A DNA stretch of 6,910 bases from an uncultured Alphaproteobacteria bacterium (GTDB lineage Bacteria > Pseudomonadota > Alphaproteobacteria > Caulobacterales > Caulobacteraceae): positions 1 to 6,910 of the forward strand of contig CAIYSH010000401.1 in the NCBI GenBank assembly GCA_903928755.1. Direction: 5' to 3'. Under the pieces are notes generated by a model that was not told the origin of the DNA, searched no databases, and worked only from the letters and a program-made list of their open reading frames with translations. Shown here in pieces: positions 1 to 6,108 of the stretch. Position 1 is the first letter of the stretch, and every line of letters starts with the position of its first letter. Both the position numbers and the translations under genes were made by a program.

Positions 1-727
1 ATTCGGCGTCCTTACCGGCCAGATTGGCGGCCTGGTATTCCGTCGGGAAGGTCACCTTGACCACAACGCTGTCGCCGGGCTTGGCACCGACCAGCTGTTC
101 TTCAAAGCCGGGTATGAACTGCCCCGATCCCAAGGTCAGATCGGCACCTTCCGCCGCACCGCCGTCAAAGGCCACCCCGTCTACCTTGCCCAGAAAATCG
201 ATAACCAGCTGATCACCGTCCTTGGCCTTAAGGGACTTGCCCGTCCTCGGCTCATAGGTCCGGTTGGACTTTGCCAGCTCGTCAAGAGCTTCCTTGACCT
301 CAGCTGAGGTGGGCTCATAGACCGGTTTCTTGAGCGAAATCTGGGTCAGATCCGTCAGAGCGAAATCCGGCATGATGTCCAGGGAAATCTCGTAAGACAG
401 GTCAGCCTTGCCATCGACGACGGCCTGGATGTCGCCTTCCGGCTTCAGGTCAGGCTCGCTGGCCGGACGCAGGTTGTTGTCTTCGATCACCTTCTGGGTG
501 GTGTCGTTTATGGTCTTTTCGACCACCTCACTCATCAGGGATTTGCCGAACATCTTGCGGACATGGGCTGGCGGCACCTTCCCGGGCCGGAAGCCCTTTA
601 TGTTCAGGGTCGGGGCAATTTCCGCAACCCGCGCTTCATAAAGGGCATTCAGATCGGCCGCAGGAACGGTCACGCCGTAAACGCGGCTCAGGCCTTCGCC
701 AGACTTCTCAACAATCTGCATCGACAT
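1..727 (-). CDS. tig: Trigger factor, ribosome-associated chaperone and peptidyl-prolyl isomerase (3' part missing)
   Basis: Trigger factor binds the ribosome near the exit tunnel and shields nascent cytosolic chains. I translated the minus strand by hand: 242 residues are present and the frame is open to the window edge, so roughly the C-terminal half (full family length is about 430-500 residues) lies outside. The ribosome-binding domain carries the signature GFRPGKVP at residues 45-52. The FKBP-like isomerase domain begins near residue 168 (DGDQLVIDFLGKVDG) and continues through LGSGQFIPGFEEQL at 199-212. The ATG at 727 was chosen because GAGGA lies 7 bases upstream. A second ATG two codons inside (721) gives the usual family N-terminus, MQI, but is 13 bases from that site. 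It reads away from the tRNA gene. The identity is secure; only the exact start is open. Confidence 0.96.
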   Translation of the reverse strand, partial: MSMQIVEKSGEGLSRVYGVTVPAADLNALYEARVAEIAPTLNIKGFRPGKVPPAHVRKMFGKSLMSEVVEKTINDTTQKVIEDNNLRPASEPDLKPEGDIQAVVDGKADLSYEISLDIMPDFALTDLTQISLKKPVYEPTSAEVKEALDELAKSNRTYEPRTGKSLKAKDGDQLVIDFLGKVDGVAFDGGAAEGADLTLGSGQFIPGFEEQLVGAKPGDSVVVKVTFPTEYQAANLAGKDAE

Positions 728-792
728 TCTAATTTCCTCGGACCCGGCGCCACGTTGCAATGCCAGGCCCGCATTGGGCGTGAAAATGTAAG

Positions 793-812
793 CGCCGCCA
801 GGGCAGGCGGCG
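793..812 (-). promoter_or_regulatory. GC-rich hairpin in the probable tig leader
   Basis: CGCCGCC at 793-799 pairs perfectly with GGCGGCG at 806-812 around a 6-base loop. It lies 65 bases upstream of the tig start. On the minus strand it is followed by a mildly T-rich stretch (TTACATTTTC), so it could be a leader hairpin or weak attenuator of tig. The T-run is interrupted, so I do not call it a terminator. Function is inference only. Confidence 0.3.
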
Positions 813-822
813 AGCGGGCGAC

Positions 823-851
823 CTTATGTCATGTGACCTGCATCGGGCCAA
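823..851 (-). promoter_or_regulatory. Candidate sigma-70 type promoter for tig
   Basis: On the minus strand, TTGGCC (846-851) and CATAAG (823-828) are separated by exactly 17 bases. Each matches four of six positions of the TTGACA/TATAAT consensus. The position, about 95 bases before the tig start, is reasonable and would place the 793-812 hairpin in the leader. With only 4/6 matches in each box this is a weak call; no better pair was found between tig and the tRNA. Confidence 0.25.
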
Positions 852-942
852 GTCCAAAGCGACATGACGGCTTCAACCTCACGAATTCCCGCAAATCAGT
901 GTTGGCGCAGCTCAGGGTTTGCACGTAAGGACCAGCCCGAGT

Positions 943-1027
943 GCGGGCGTGGCGGAATTGGTAGACGCACTGGATTTAGGTTCCAGCGCCGCAAGGCGTG
1001 GAGGTTCGAGTCCTCTCGCCCGCACCA
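943..1027 (+). tRNA. tRNA-Leu (anticodon UAG), CCA encoded
   Basis: A full class II cloverleaf of 85 bases including CCA is visible. The acceptor stem GCGGGCG (943-949) pairs with CGCCCGC (1017-1023), followed by A and an encoded CCA. The anticodon stem CTGGA/TCCAG (970-974, 982-986) encloses TTTAGGT, giving anticodon TAG at 977-979, which reads CUA and related CUN leucine codons. The long variable arm CGCC-GCAA-GGCG (987-998) is typical of leucine tRNAs. The T-arm is GGAGG-TTCGAGT-CCTCT with one G-U pair. No convincing promoter was seen just upstream, and no T-run terminator follows; the next gene converges on it 21 bases away. Confidence 0.97.
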
Positions 1028-1048
1028 AAAGCTCCTCAGTGGGGCCGG

Positions 1049-1669
1049 TCATCCGGGCCCATGTCCGCCAGCATACTCGAAAACCAGAGGCACGAGGGAC
1101 AGGACCAACAGCAAGGCCATGCTGATATTGAACAGCCGCAGGCGTTCAGGCCGATCCAGAAACCCCCTGAGACTGACGCCGAACCCCGCCCAACCAGCAA
1201 TGCATGGAGCATTGACGACCACAAAGACCAGACTGACGAGGACGATATTCAGGGCATATCTAGCTTGAGGCGCATAGGTTGTCACAGCCGTGATCCCCAT
1301 GATCCAGGCCTTTGGATTGATCCACTGAAATGCCGCCGCCTGCAGGAAGGTCATGGGCGCACCCGACGCCCCGACCTCGGCCAGTCCACTGGCGTTGGCA
1401 ATTTTCCAGGCCAGCCAGAGCATGTAGGCCGCACCACCGAGTGCCAGAACCGTATGCAGGATCGGAAAATGCAGGAAGACCTGTCCCAGGCCCAGTCCTA
1501 CGGCCAGGACCATGAAACCGAAACCAAGCGAAACCCCAAGCATGTGAGGCATGGTAAGGCGAAAGCCGAAATTGGCCCCCGACGCCATCAACATGGTGTT
1601 GTTAGGACCCGGCGTGATCGACGAAACGAAACAGAAAGCGACCAGCGCACTCAGCAATTGTGGTGACAT
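1049..1669 (-). CDS. LysE/RhtB-family amino-acid exporter
   Basis: This is a 206-residue inner-membrane protein, the usual size for the LysE/RhtB superfamily, whose members export amino acids such as lysine, threonine, homoserine lactone or cysteine derivatives. The diagnostic motif ITPGPNN lies at residues 18-24, at the end of the first membrane segment (about 4-26). Further hydrophobic segments lie near 41-63, 68-91, 109-130 (with FQWINPKAW at 114-122), 139-165 and 181-199, giving the expected six. The ATG at 1669 is the furthest possible start because an in-frame TGA directly precedes it. No good ribosome-binding site is visible in front of it, so initiation may be weak. No adjacent LysG/Lrp-type regulator is present. 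The substrate cannot be assigned. The stop lies 21 bases from the 3' end of the convergent tRNA-Leu gene. Confidence 0.93.
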   Translation of the reverse strand: MSPQLLSALVAFCFVSSITPGPNNTMLMASGANFGFRLTMPHMLGVSLGFGFMVLAVGLGLGQVFLHFPILHTVLALGGAAYMLWLAWKIANASGLAEVGASGAPMTFLQAAAFQWINPKAWIMGITAVTTYAPQARYALNIVLVSLVFVVVNAPCIAGWAGFGVSLRGFLDRPERLRLFNISMALLLVLSLVPLVFEYAGGHGPG

Positions 1670-1692
1670 TCAAAGACTTTCGCGAACCTGAG

Positions 1693-1737
1693 CCCCCTTC
1701 AATGCAAGGGAACTGCCTCCTTGCGTTTCGGAGGGGG
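1693..1737. repeat. Long imperfect inverted repeat between lysE-like gene and small ORF
   Basis: Two nested stems can form. The outer arms are 1693-1700 (CCCCCTTC) and 1730-1737 (GGAGGGGG). The inner arms are 1703-1710 (TGCAAGGG) and 1718-1725 (TCCTTGCG), around a 7-base loop. As plus-strand RNA, three of the sixteen pairs are G-U; as minus-strand RNA the same three become A-C mismatches, so the fold is better on the plus strand. No T-run follows on either strand. It lies 24 bases upstream of the exporter start, so it could be a leader structure, an untranslated RNA element or chance. Confidence 0.4.
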
Positions 1738-1757
1738 ACGCGATGTCCGCATTGCCT

Positions 1758-1859
1758 CTAGCGACGGGATTTCGCGCGTGCCCTTGCCGGTGCGGCCACG
1801 CGCGATACGGCCACAGCCGTTGCGACGAGGGTCAGAAAAGCGCCAGCTAGCAGGGTCAT
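1758..1859 (-). CDS. Possible 33-residue single-pass membrane microprotein
   Basis: A minus-strand reading frame gives 33 residues. It begins MTLLAGAFLTLVATAVAVS, a hydrophobic stretch long enough to cross the membrane once, and ends in a basic tail rich in Ala and Arg (ARARAKSRR) before TAG. This membrane-segment-plus-positive-tail layout is common among bacterial small membrane proteins. The ATG at 1859 has GGAG 9 bases upstream (1869-1872). An in-frame ATG five codons earlier (1874) has no such site, so the shorter form is preferred. It is co-directional with nnr, starting 62 bases after its stop, and could be the last cistron of that operon. I recognise no family. Alanine-rich short frames also arise by chance in GC-rich DNA, so this is a candidate only. 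Confidence 0.35.
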   Translation of the reverse strand: MTLLAGAFLTLVATAVAVSRVAAPARARAKSRR

Positions 1860-1900
1860 TGGGCAGATCTCCATGCAGGAGTGGACGCTAACACGACAAT

Positions 1901-1920
1901 TTGGCGAAGGCCAAGCGCCA
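1901..1920 (-). terminator. Weak hairpin just after nnr, possible terminator or attenuator
   Basis: Immediately downstream of the nnr stop, two mutually exclusive short stems can form: TGGCG/CGCCA (1902-1906 with 1916-1920, 9-base loop) and TTGGC/GCCAA (1901-1905 with 1910-1914, 4-base loop). On the minus strand they are followed by AATTGTCGTGTT, a poor T-tract. This could slow or partly stop transcription before the small ORF, but stem length and T-run are both below what a strong intrinsic terminator shows. Confidence 0.25.
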
Positions 1921-1921
1921 T

Positions 1922-3373
1922 CTATCTGGCGGCATGGAGCTTACGAAGAATTGATGGTGCCAGGGCTGGCAGGTCTTCAGCGATGAGTCCCGGGCCAAAG
2001 GCCTCCCCGGCCTCGGCATGGATCCAGGCTGCGGCACACGCTGCCTCGAAACTGTCCATACCCTGCGCGATCAGGCCGGCGATGAACCCGGCCAGGACAT
2101 CACCTGACCCTGCGGTGGCAAGCCAGGGGGAACCATTGGTGCTGACCGCAGCACGACCATCCGGGTGCGCAATGACGGTATCAAACCCTTTGAGCAGGAC
2201 CACAGCGTCAGCCTTGGCCGCAGCCCGGCGCGCGGCGGTGATCCGCTCTGGCGTCGCGGCAAGCAGTCCAGGAAACAGTCTCTCGAACTCTCCGGGATGA
2301 GGGGTAAGGACATCGTCGACGTCGAGGGCGGAGAAAAGTTCTTCAGGATCGTCACGAAAGACCGTGATGGCGTCGGCGTCGATCACGAGGGCCGCGCCGG
2401 TCCGGGCAAGCGCGAGGGTATTCAGGAGGGTTGACTCCGTCACGCCGGCCGCAGGCCCGATGACCACAGAGTCCACATGGGCGCAGATCTGCTCCAGATC
2501 GAGCTCGGTTTCAAAGGGCCGCAACATGACCGCTTCCAGATGGCTGGCATTGATCGCCAGGGACTCTGGCGGCGAAGCCAATGTGACGACCCCCGCCCCG
2601 ATCCTGAGACCAGCCCGGGATGCCAACCTGGCCGCCCCCGTATTCCAGGGATCGCCGCTGACCACCACCATCCGGCCGCGGGCGTGCTTGTGGGAGCTTG
2701 AGCCCGGCCAGGGGAATTGCGCAAGCCAGAGCTCGGGACCATTTTCGGTAATGTCGCCTTCCACTGCTGGGAGACCGATATCGGCCACAACCAGCTCCCC
2801 GCAGCGCGCAAGACCCATGGTCAGGACGTGGGCGATTTTCTTCGCATGGAAGGTGACCGTAAGGTCCGCCCAGAAGGCTATGTCACCCAGTGGTTTTCCG
2901 GTGTCACCAGACAGGCCGCTCGGCGTATCGATCGCCACAAGGGTCCCGGTTCGCGCTTCTGAAGCTCGGGCCATGCGCGCGGCCACACCTTCAAGCGGAC
3001 GGCCCAGCCCGGCACCGAACAGGGCATCGACCGTAAGCTCCGGCTGATGTCCGGTCTGGCCAAGCGCATGGACCGGTCCGGTCCACAGGGAGGCCGCGAC
3101 AACGGACGCAGCAGTCAGCGGCTCTCCAAGGGCTTCGACCCAGACCGGCCAGCCCCTTTCAGCAAGCAGGCGGGCGACAACATAGCCATCCCCGCCATTA
3201 TTGCCGGGGCCGCAGAGGACGGCGGTCGGTCGAGGATGATATCTTTCGCAAATCTCATCTGCGACGGCCTGACCGGCCCTGGCCATCAGGTCATACATCG
3301 ACAGGCCCCCGGCAAGGGCGGCAGCATCGGCCGCCTTCATTTCAGCCAGGGTCAGGATCGGGGCTCCGGTCAT
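1922..3373 (-). CDS. nnr: Bifunctional NAD(P)H-hydrate epimerase / ADP-dependent NAD(P)H-hydrate dehydratase
   Basis: Nnr repairs NADH and NADPH damaged by hydration. The N-terminal YjeF_N domain epimerises R-NAD(P)HX to the S form, and the C-terminal ribokinase-fold domain dehydrates S-NAD(P)HX using ADP. At 483 residues it matches the fused bacterial form. The epimerase half (about 1-215) shows CGPGNNGGDGYVVAR (54-68), VDALFGAGL (115-123) and IDTPSG (148-153). The dehydratase half (about 225-483) shows HKHARG (228-233), LTPHPGEFERL (356-366) and the nucleotide-binding TAGSGDVLAG (420-429) with Asp425. The ATG at 3373 is preceded by GAGG with 6-base spacing, and that site overlaps the stop codon of the phosphatase gene upstream, suggesting translational coupling. 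No key motif is missing, so both activities are expected. Confidence 0.96.
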   Translation of the reverse strand: MTGAPILTLAEMKAADAAALAGGLSMYDLMARAGQAVADEICERYHPRPTAVLCGPGNNGGDGYVVARLLAERGWPVWVEALGEPLTAASVVAASLWTGPVHALGQTGHQPELTVDALFGAGLGRPLEGVAARMARASEARTGTLVAIDTPSGLSGDTGKPLGDIAFWADLTVTFHAKKIAHVLTMGLARCGELVVADIGLPAVEGDITENGPELWLAQFPWPGSSSHKHARGRMVVVSGDPWNTGAARLASRAGLRIGAGVVTLASPPESLAINASHLEAVMLRPFETELDLEQICAHVDSVVIGPAAGVTESTLLNTLALARTGAALVIDADAITVFRDDPEELFSALDVDDVLTPHPGEFERLFPGLLAATPERITAARRAAAKADAVVLLKGFDTVIAHPDGRAAVSTNGSPWLATAGSGDVLAGFIAGLIAQGMDSFEAACAAAWIHAEAGEAFGPGLIAEDLPALAPSILRKLHAAR

Positions 3374-3381
3374 CTCCAGCC

Positions 3382-3951
3382 TCAGAGCACGCCCGTCGAG
3401 GCTTCAGGCCCTCGGGCCACCAGGGTCAGGATATGGCCATCGGTTTCAAGCGTGGACACCGATGCATGATCCGGACGGAAAACCAGAACCCTTGGGTCCT
3501 CCGCCAGCAGGGACATGACAGCATTGATCGCCACATAATGACTGAAAACCGCGGTTCCACCCCGCGATAGCAGGGATGAGGCGACGTTACGACGCCAGGC
3601 CTCGTAATCGAGATCGCCCTTGGCATCCTTCCACTGTCCCTGGAACACCTCCCGCAGCCAGCCGGGGCGATCCTCGGCGGACAGGTCTCCGGGTGTGGGA
3701 ATTTCTCCGACAGAGGCATCAATTTCCACCTCGACACCCAGGGCGTCTGCGGTCGGCTGAGCGGTTTCCCGGCAGCGGCGCAGGGGCGAGCTTACCACCC
3801 TTGAGGGGCGCTGGTCGGCAGGCAGACCGAGCAGATGGTCCCGCGCCGCTTCGGCCTGCGCCTGGCCTGTGGCATCGAGGCCCGGGTCTTCGTCGGCTTC
3901 GCCCCAACTGGCGGCCGGCTTGCCATGGCGGATCAGATAAATTCGGGACAT
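3382..3951 (-). CDS. Histidine phosphatase family protein (phosphoglycerate-mutase-like)
   Basis: This 189-residue cytosolic protein belongs to the histidine phosphatase superfamily, which removes or moves phosphate through a phosphohistidine. The catalytic motif LIRHG is at residues 6-10, with His9 as nucleophile. SSPLRRCRETA (54-64) supplies the phosphate-binding arginine, Glu83 in VGEIPTP is the likely acid/base residue, and FSHYVAINA (136-144) supplies the second catalytic His138. All four elements are present, so it is probably active; the substrate (sugar phosphate, nucleotide, phosphoprotein or other) is not predictable. The ATG at 3951 places RHG where the family has it. A TTG at 3966 overlapping the upstream stop would add five residues but has no ribosome-binding site. 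It lies 11 bases after the thiolase-like gene and 8 bases before nnr, hence probably the middle gene of an operon. Confidence 0.93.
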   Translation of the reverse strand: MSRIYLIRHGKPAASWGEADEDPGLDATGQAQAEAARDHLLGLPADQRPSRVVSSPLRRCRETAQPTADALGVEVEIDASVGEIPTPGDLSAEDRPGWLREVFQGQWKDAKGDLDYEAWRRNVASSLLSRGGTAVFSHYVAINAVMSLLAEDPRVLVFRPDHASVSTLETDGHILTLVARGPEASTGVL

Positions 3952-3962
3952 GGGGTCAGGAC

Positions 3963-5507
3963 TCAATCTGGAATGAAAAGGTTCTTGCCGGTTTCAGCGG
4001 AAAATTCGACACGGCCGGGCCGCCCGACACCCTCGCGCGCCTCAAGCGAAGCCAGGACCGCCGGATCTTTCGGTGTCTGCGCCACAAATCGACGGTTCTC
4101 GGAATCGCGCCCGATGACAATCCCCAGCATGTAACCTTCGCGACCATGCACCACGGTATAGGTTTCAATGGTGGCAGAACCTGATGGCTGTTCGATGACA
4201 GTCGGATGATCCAGGGCGTCAATTTCTGACTGCAGCCCGGCGGAACTGTTTGCCGCAAAAGGGTCTCTGGGTCTGGAAGCGCCATAGATCCCTGTCGACT
4301 GCTTGGTCAGATACCAGCCATTCGCGGTGACGAGCCCGAACTCTCCCGGTCTGGCCCGCAACCTATGGATCATGGCAACCACACTGTGCATGACATAGTT
4401 GTTTCCGGGCCCGCCCGCATAGGGCAACCCTCCCGTGACGGTCAGTCCGCGTGGATCCTCCAGATCAAGACCGATTTCCTGGGCGCCGATCTGCACGGCA
4501 GACGGGAAACAGGAGTAAAGGTCAAAGTGCGAAACCCTGTCCAGACCGATCCCGGCAAGGTCCAGGGCCCTGGCACCCGTCAATCGCATGGCCGGGCTGG
4601 AATGGTAGTTTTGCCTGTCCAGGGGGAACCAGAGGTCATGGGCATCGGCGCATCCGTGCAGGTAGACCAGCCTGTCCTCTGCCACACCCAGCGCTCTGGC
4701 CTTGCCCAGGCTGGTGATGATGACCCCTGCAGACTGATCAACCTCCATGATGGCGTTGAGGTATTTTGGATATGGGAACCCGACCATGCGATTGCGCCCG
4801 GTGACCGTCACCAGTTCCTCGGGTGACCTGACCAAAGGAAACCAGGCTTCCGGATTGTCTGCGGCGACCCGGGTGAACGGGCTGAACAACCGTCCGAGGT
4901 GGGCCTGATGATCGACAATTGACCGCCCTGCCCGCGCCCGAAGAGCATTCTCGAACAGCGGGTAGGTATTGATCGGCCGGCCCATCCCGTGCCGGGCTTC
5001 ATAGGCGCTGACCCCGGGCCTGGGGTCACCGATGCGGTCGGGTTTCGGCAGATCATCGGCGTCATCCCAATCTGCGAAGCCGATGCCCCGGCTCAGCCGC
5101 TTGACACCGGACCCGAGGAACTCGGCCCCCACCACCAGGACGAACTCACTCTCACCCCGGGCAATCCGCTCACAGACCAGGTTGATCGCGTGCTGCGGAC
5201 TGTTGCCCCCCATCTCCGCATAGACAGACCAGTGGGGCTCAGCGCCCAGCCGCCTGGCCAGGGTCGCAGGCGGGTTGGTGGAGTGCGGTATGACCCTCGG
5301 ATCGCCCTCGGCGTCCACCGCAAAACCCATCACCGCCAGGCCGTCAATGGTGCCCAGCGCGCCCGGGGACAAGCCCGCATCCTGCACCGCCCGATCCGCT
5401 GCAATCTTCAGCAATTCAGTGGGAGATGGTGAACTGGCTGCCTCCCCACGATAGGTGAATTGCCCCGCGCCGATGAGGACTGGCGTTCGATCACTCACGA
5501 CTTTCAT
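3963..5507 (-). CDS. Thiolase-like protein (TLP1/SCP2-thiolase type) lacking classical catalytic residues, with C-terminal extra domain
   Basis: At 514 residues this is longer than a classical thiolase (about 390-400). Its body aligns by eye with the thiolase fold. The N-terminal half covers VLIGAGQFTYRGE (10-22) and YAEMGGNSPQHAINL (96-110). The C-terminal half covers HFDLYSCFPSAVQI (327-340), TGGLPYAGGPGNNY (358-371) and LVTANGWYLTKQS (392-404). Residues from about 425 to 514 (with YTVVHGREGYMLGIVIGRD, 450-468) match the extra C-terminal domain of thiolase-like protein type 1. The nucleophilic Cys position of thiolases is Gly (around 101), the GHP histidine becomes GGP (365-367), and the second active Cys region reads TANGW (394-398). 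Annotation as acetyl-CoA acetyltransferase would therefore overstate it; an acyl-CoA or acyl-ACP ligand is possible. The ATG at 5507 is preceded almost directly by GGGGG; a GTG at 5498 is better spaced from it and could be the true start. First gene of the phosphatase-nnr operon. Confidence 0.88.
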   Translation of the reverse strand: MKVVSDRTPVLIGAGQFTYRGEAASSPSPTELLKIAADRAVQDAGLSPGALGTIDGLAVMGFAVDAEGDPRVIPHSTNPPATLARRLGAEPHWSVYAEMGGNSPQHAINLVCERIARGESEFVLVVGAEFLGSGVKRLSRGIGFADWDDADDLPKPDRIGDPRPGVSAYEARHGMGRPINTYPLFENALRARAGRSIVDHQAHLGRLFSPFTRVAADNPEAWFPLVRSPEELVTVTGRNRMVGFPYPKYLNAIMEVDQSAGVIITSLGKARALGVAEDRLVYLHGCADAHDLWFPLDRQNYHSSPAMRLTGARALDLAGIGLDRVSHFDLYSCFPSAVQIGAQEIGLDLEDPRGLTVTGGLPYAGGPGNNYVMHSVVAMIHRLRARPGEFGLVTANGWYLTKQSTGIYGASRPRDPFAANSSAGLQSEIDALDHPTVIEQPSGSATIETYTVVHGREGYMLGIVIGRDSENRRFVAQTPKDPAVLASLEAREGVGRPGRVEFSAETGKNLFIPD

Positions 5508-5529
5508 CCCCCATTGGCTTCTGCCACTG

Positions 5530-5557
5530 ATCCTAGGGACAGAAATGCGCCGAACAA
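5530..5557 (-). promoter_or_regulatory. Candidate promoter of the thiolase-like/phosphatase/nnr operon
   Basis: On the minus strand TTGTTC (5552-5557) and TAGGAT (5530-5535) are 16 bases apart. The second box matches four of six consensus positions, the first about three. The distance to the start at 5507 would leave a leader of only about 15 bases, short but possible. Weak call. Confidence 0.2.
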
Positions 5558-5560
5558 GTC

Positions 5561-5581
5561 GAATTGGGACATGATCAATTC
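5561..5581. repeat. Inverted repeat GAATTG-N9-CAATTC in the divergent control region
   Basis: GAATTG (5561-5566) and CAATTC (5576-5581) are perfect inverted copies separated by 9 bases, so half-site centres are 15 bases apart. It lies between the start of the thiolase-like gene and glnB, next to weak promoter-like boxes on both strands, a position suited to an operator for a dimeric regulator. Six-base arms are short enough to occur by chance. Confidence 0.35.
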
Positions 5582-5610
5582 TTGTGCGGAGAACGCCTAC
5601 AAACTACACA
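5582..5610 (+). promoter_or_regulatory. Weak candidate promoter for glnBA; rest of leader to 5731
   Basis: TTGTGC (5582-5587) and TACACA (5605-5610) are 17 bases apart but match the consensus poorly (about three of six in the second box). The remaining leader down to glnB contains only a small GCCG-TTT-CGGC hairpin (5625-5635). I searched the plus strand for a sigma-54 GG-N10-GC element ahead of TTGC-like motifs (for example near 5691 and 5711) and found none that fits. Confidence 0.15.
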
Positions 5611-5731
5611 ACGGACAAGTCTGAGCCGTTTCGGCCCGGAACAGTTCAGCCCGCCTATTGTCCAGGTCGCGCTCCGCGTGCTCCTTGCAAACCGGCAGGC
5701 CGATATCGCCCTTGCTCCAGACGTTGGGTCC

Positions 5732-6070
5732 ATGAAGAAGATCGAAGCGATTATAAAACCCTTCAAGCTCGACGAGGTGAAGGAAGCCCTGCAGGACCTC
5801 GGCGTGCAAGGGATGACGGTGATCGAAGCCAAGGGCTACGGGCGTCAGAAGGGTCACACCGAACTCTATCGGGGCGCGGAATATGTGATCGATTTCCTGC
5901 CCAAGATTAAGATTGAAGTCGTCGTATCCGATGACCAGTTACAACCGGCGCTTGACGCAATCGTCAATGCGGCGCGCACGGGCCGGATCGGAGACGGAAA
6001 GATATTTGTTTCGGAAATCCTCGACGTGCTGCGCATACGCACCGGCGAGACAGGTGCAACAGCGGTCTAG
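5732..6070 (+). CDS. glnB: Nitrogen regulatory protein PII
   Basis: PII is a cytosolic trimer that binds ATP/ADP and 2-oxoglutarate and is uridylylated by GlnD according to glutamine level. It steers GlnE (adenylylation of glutamine synthetase) and NtrB/NtrC. The 112-residue length is exactly that of the family. The N-terminus MKKIEAIIKPFKLDEVKEAL is canonical and sets the start at 5732 although a longer open frame continues upstream. The T-loop GRQKGHTELYRGAEY (37-51) includes Tyr51, the uridylylation site. The B-loop TGRIGDGKIFV (83-93) with Lys90, and Arg101/Arg103 near the C-terminus, form the nucleotide pocket. All residues needed for sensing are present. No clear ribosome-binding site precedes the ATG. 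It stands 38 bases before glnA, read the same way, almost certainly as one operon. The glnA linkage favours GlnB over GlnK. Confidence 0.97.
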   Translation: MKKIEAIIKPFKLDEVKEALQDLGVQGMTVIEAKGYGRQKGHTELYRGAEYVIDFLPKIKIEVVVSDDQLQPALDAIVNAARTGRIGDGKIFVSEILDVLRIRTGETGATAV

Positions 6071-6108
6071 GCCGCACGTAAGCAGACTATTGAGAAGGGG
6101 ATAGAACC

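Noticed and set aside
864..1268. Plus-strand frames crossing the tRNA-Leu gene
   Set aside because: They translate straight through a complete tRNA gene and into the exporter's antisense strand.
998..1666. 222-residue plus-strand frame
   Set aside because: It begins inside the tRNA and runs antisense to the LysE-family gene; the translation is low-complexity and charged with no domain.
1858..1920. 20-residue minus-strand frame starting directly after the nnr stop
   Set aside because: No ribosome-binding signal, no recognisable composition, and it overlaps the better-supported small ORF start region.
2364..3047. 227-residue plus-strand frame
   Set aside because: Antisense shadow of nnr, whose motifs are all intact on the other strand.
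3964..3966. TTG as start of the histidine phosphatase, overlapping the upstream TGA
   Set aside because: No ribosome-binding site precedes it, and the ATG at 3951 puts the RHG motif at the usual distance from the N-terminus.
5686..5716. Sigma-54 promoter near the TTGC motifs before glnB
   Set aside because: The required GG ten bases before GC is absent in both cases.
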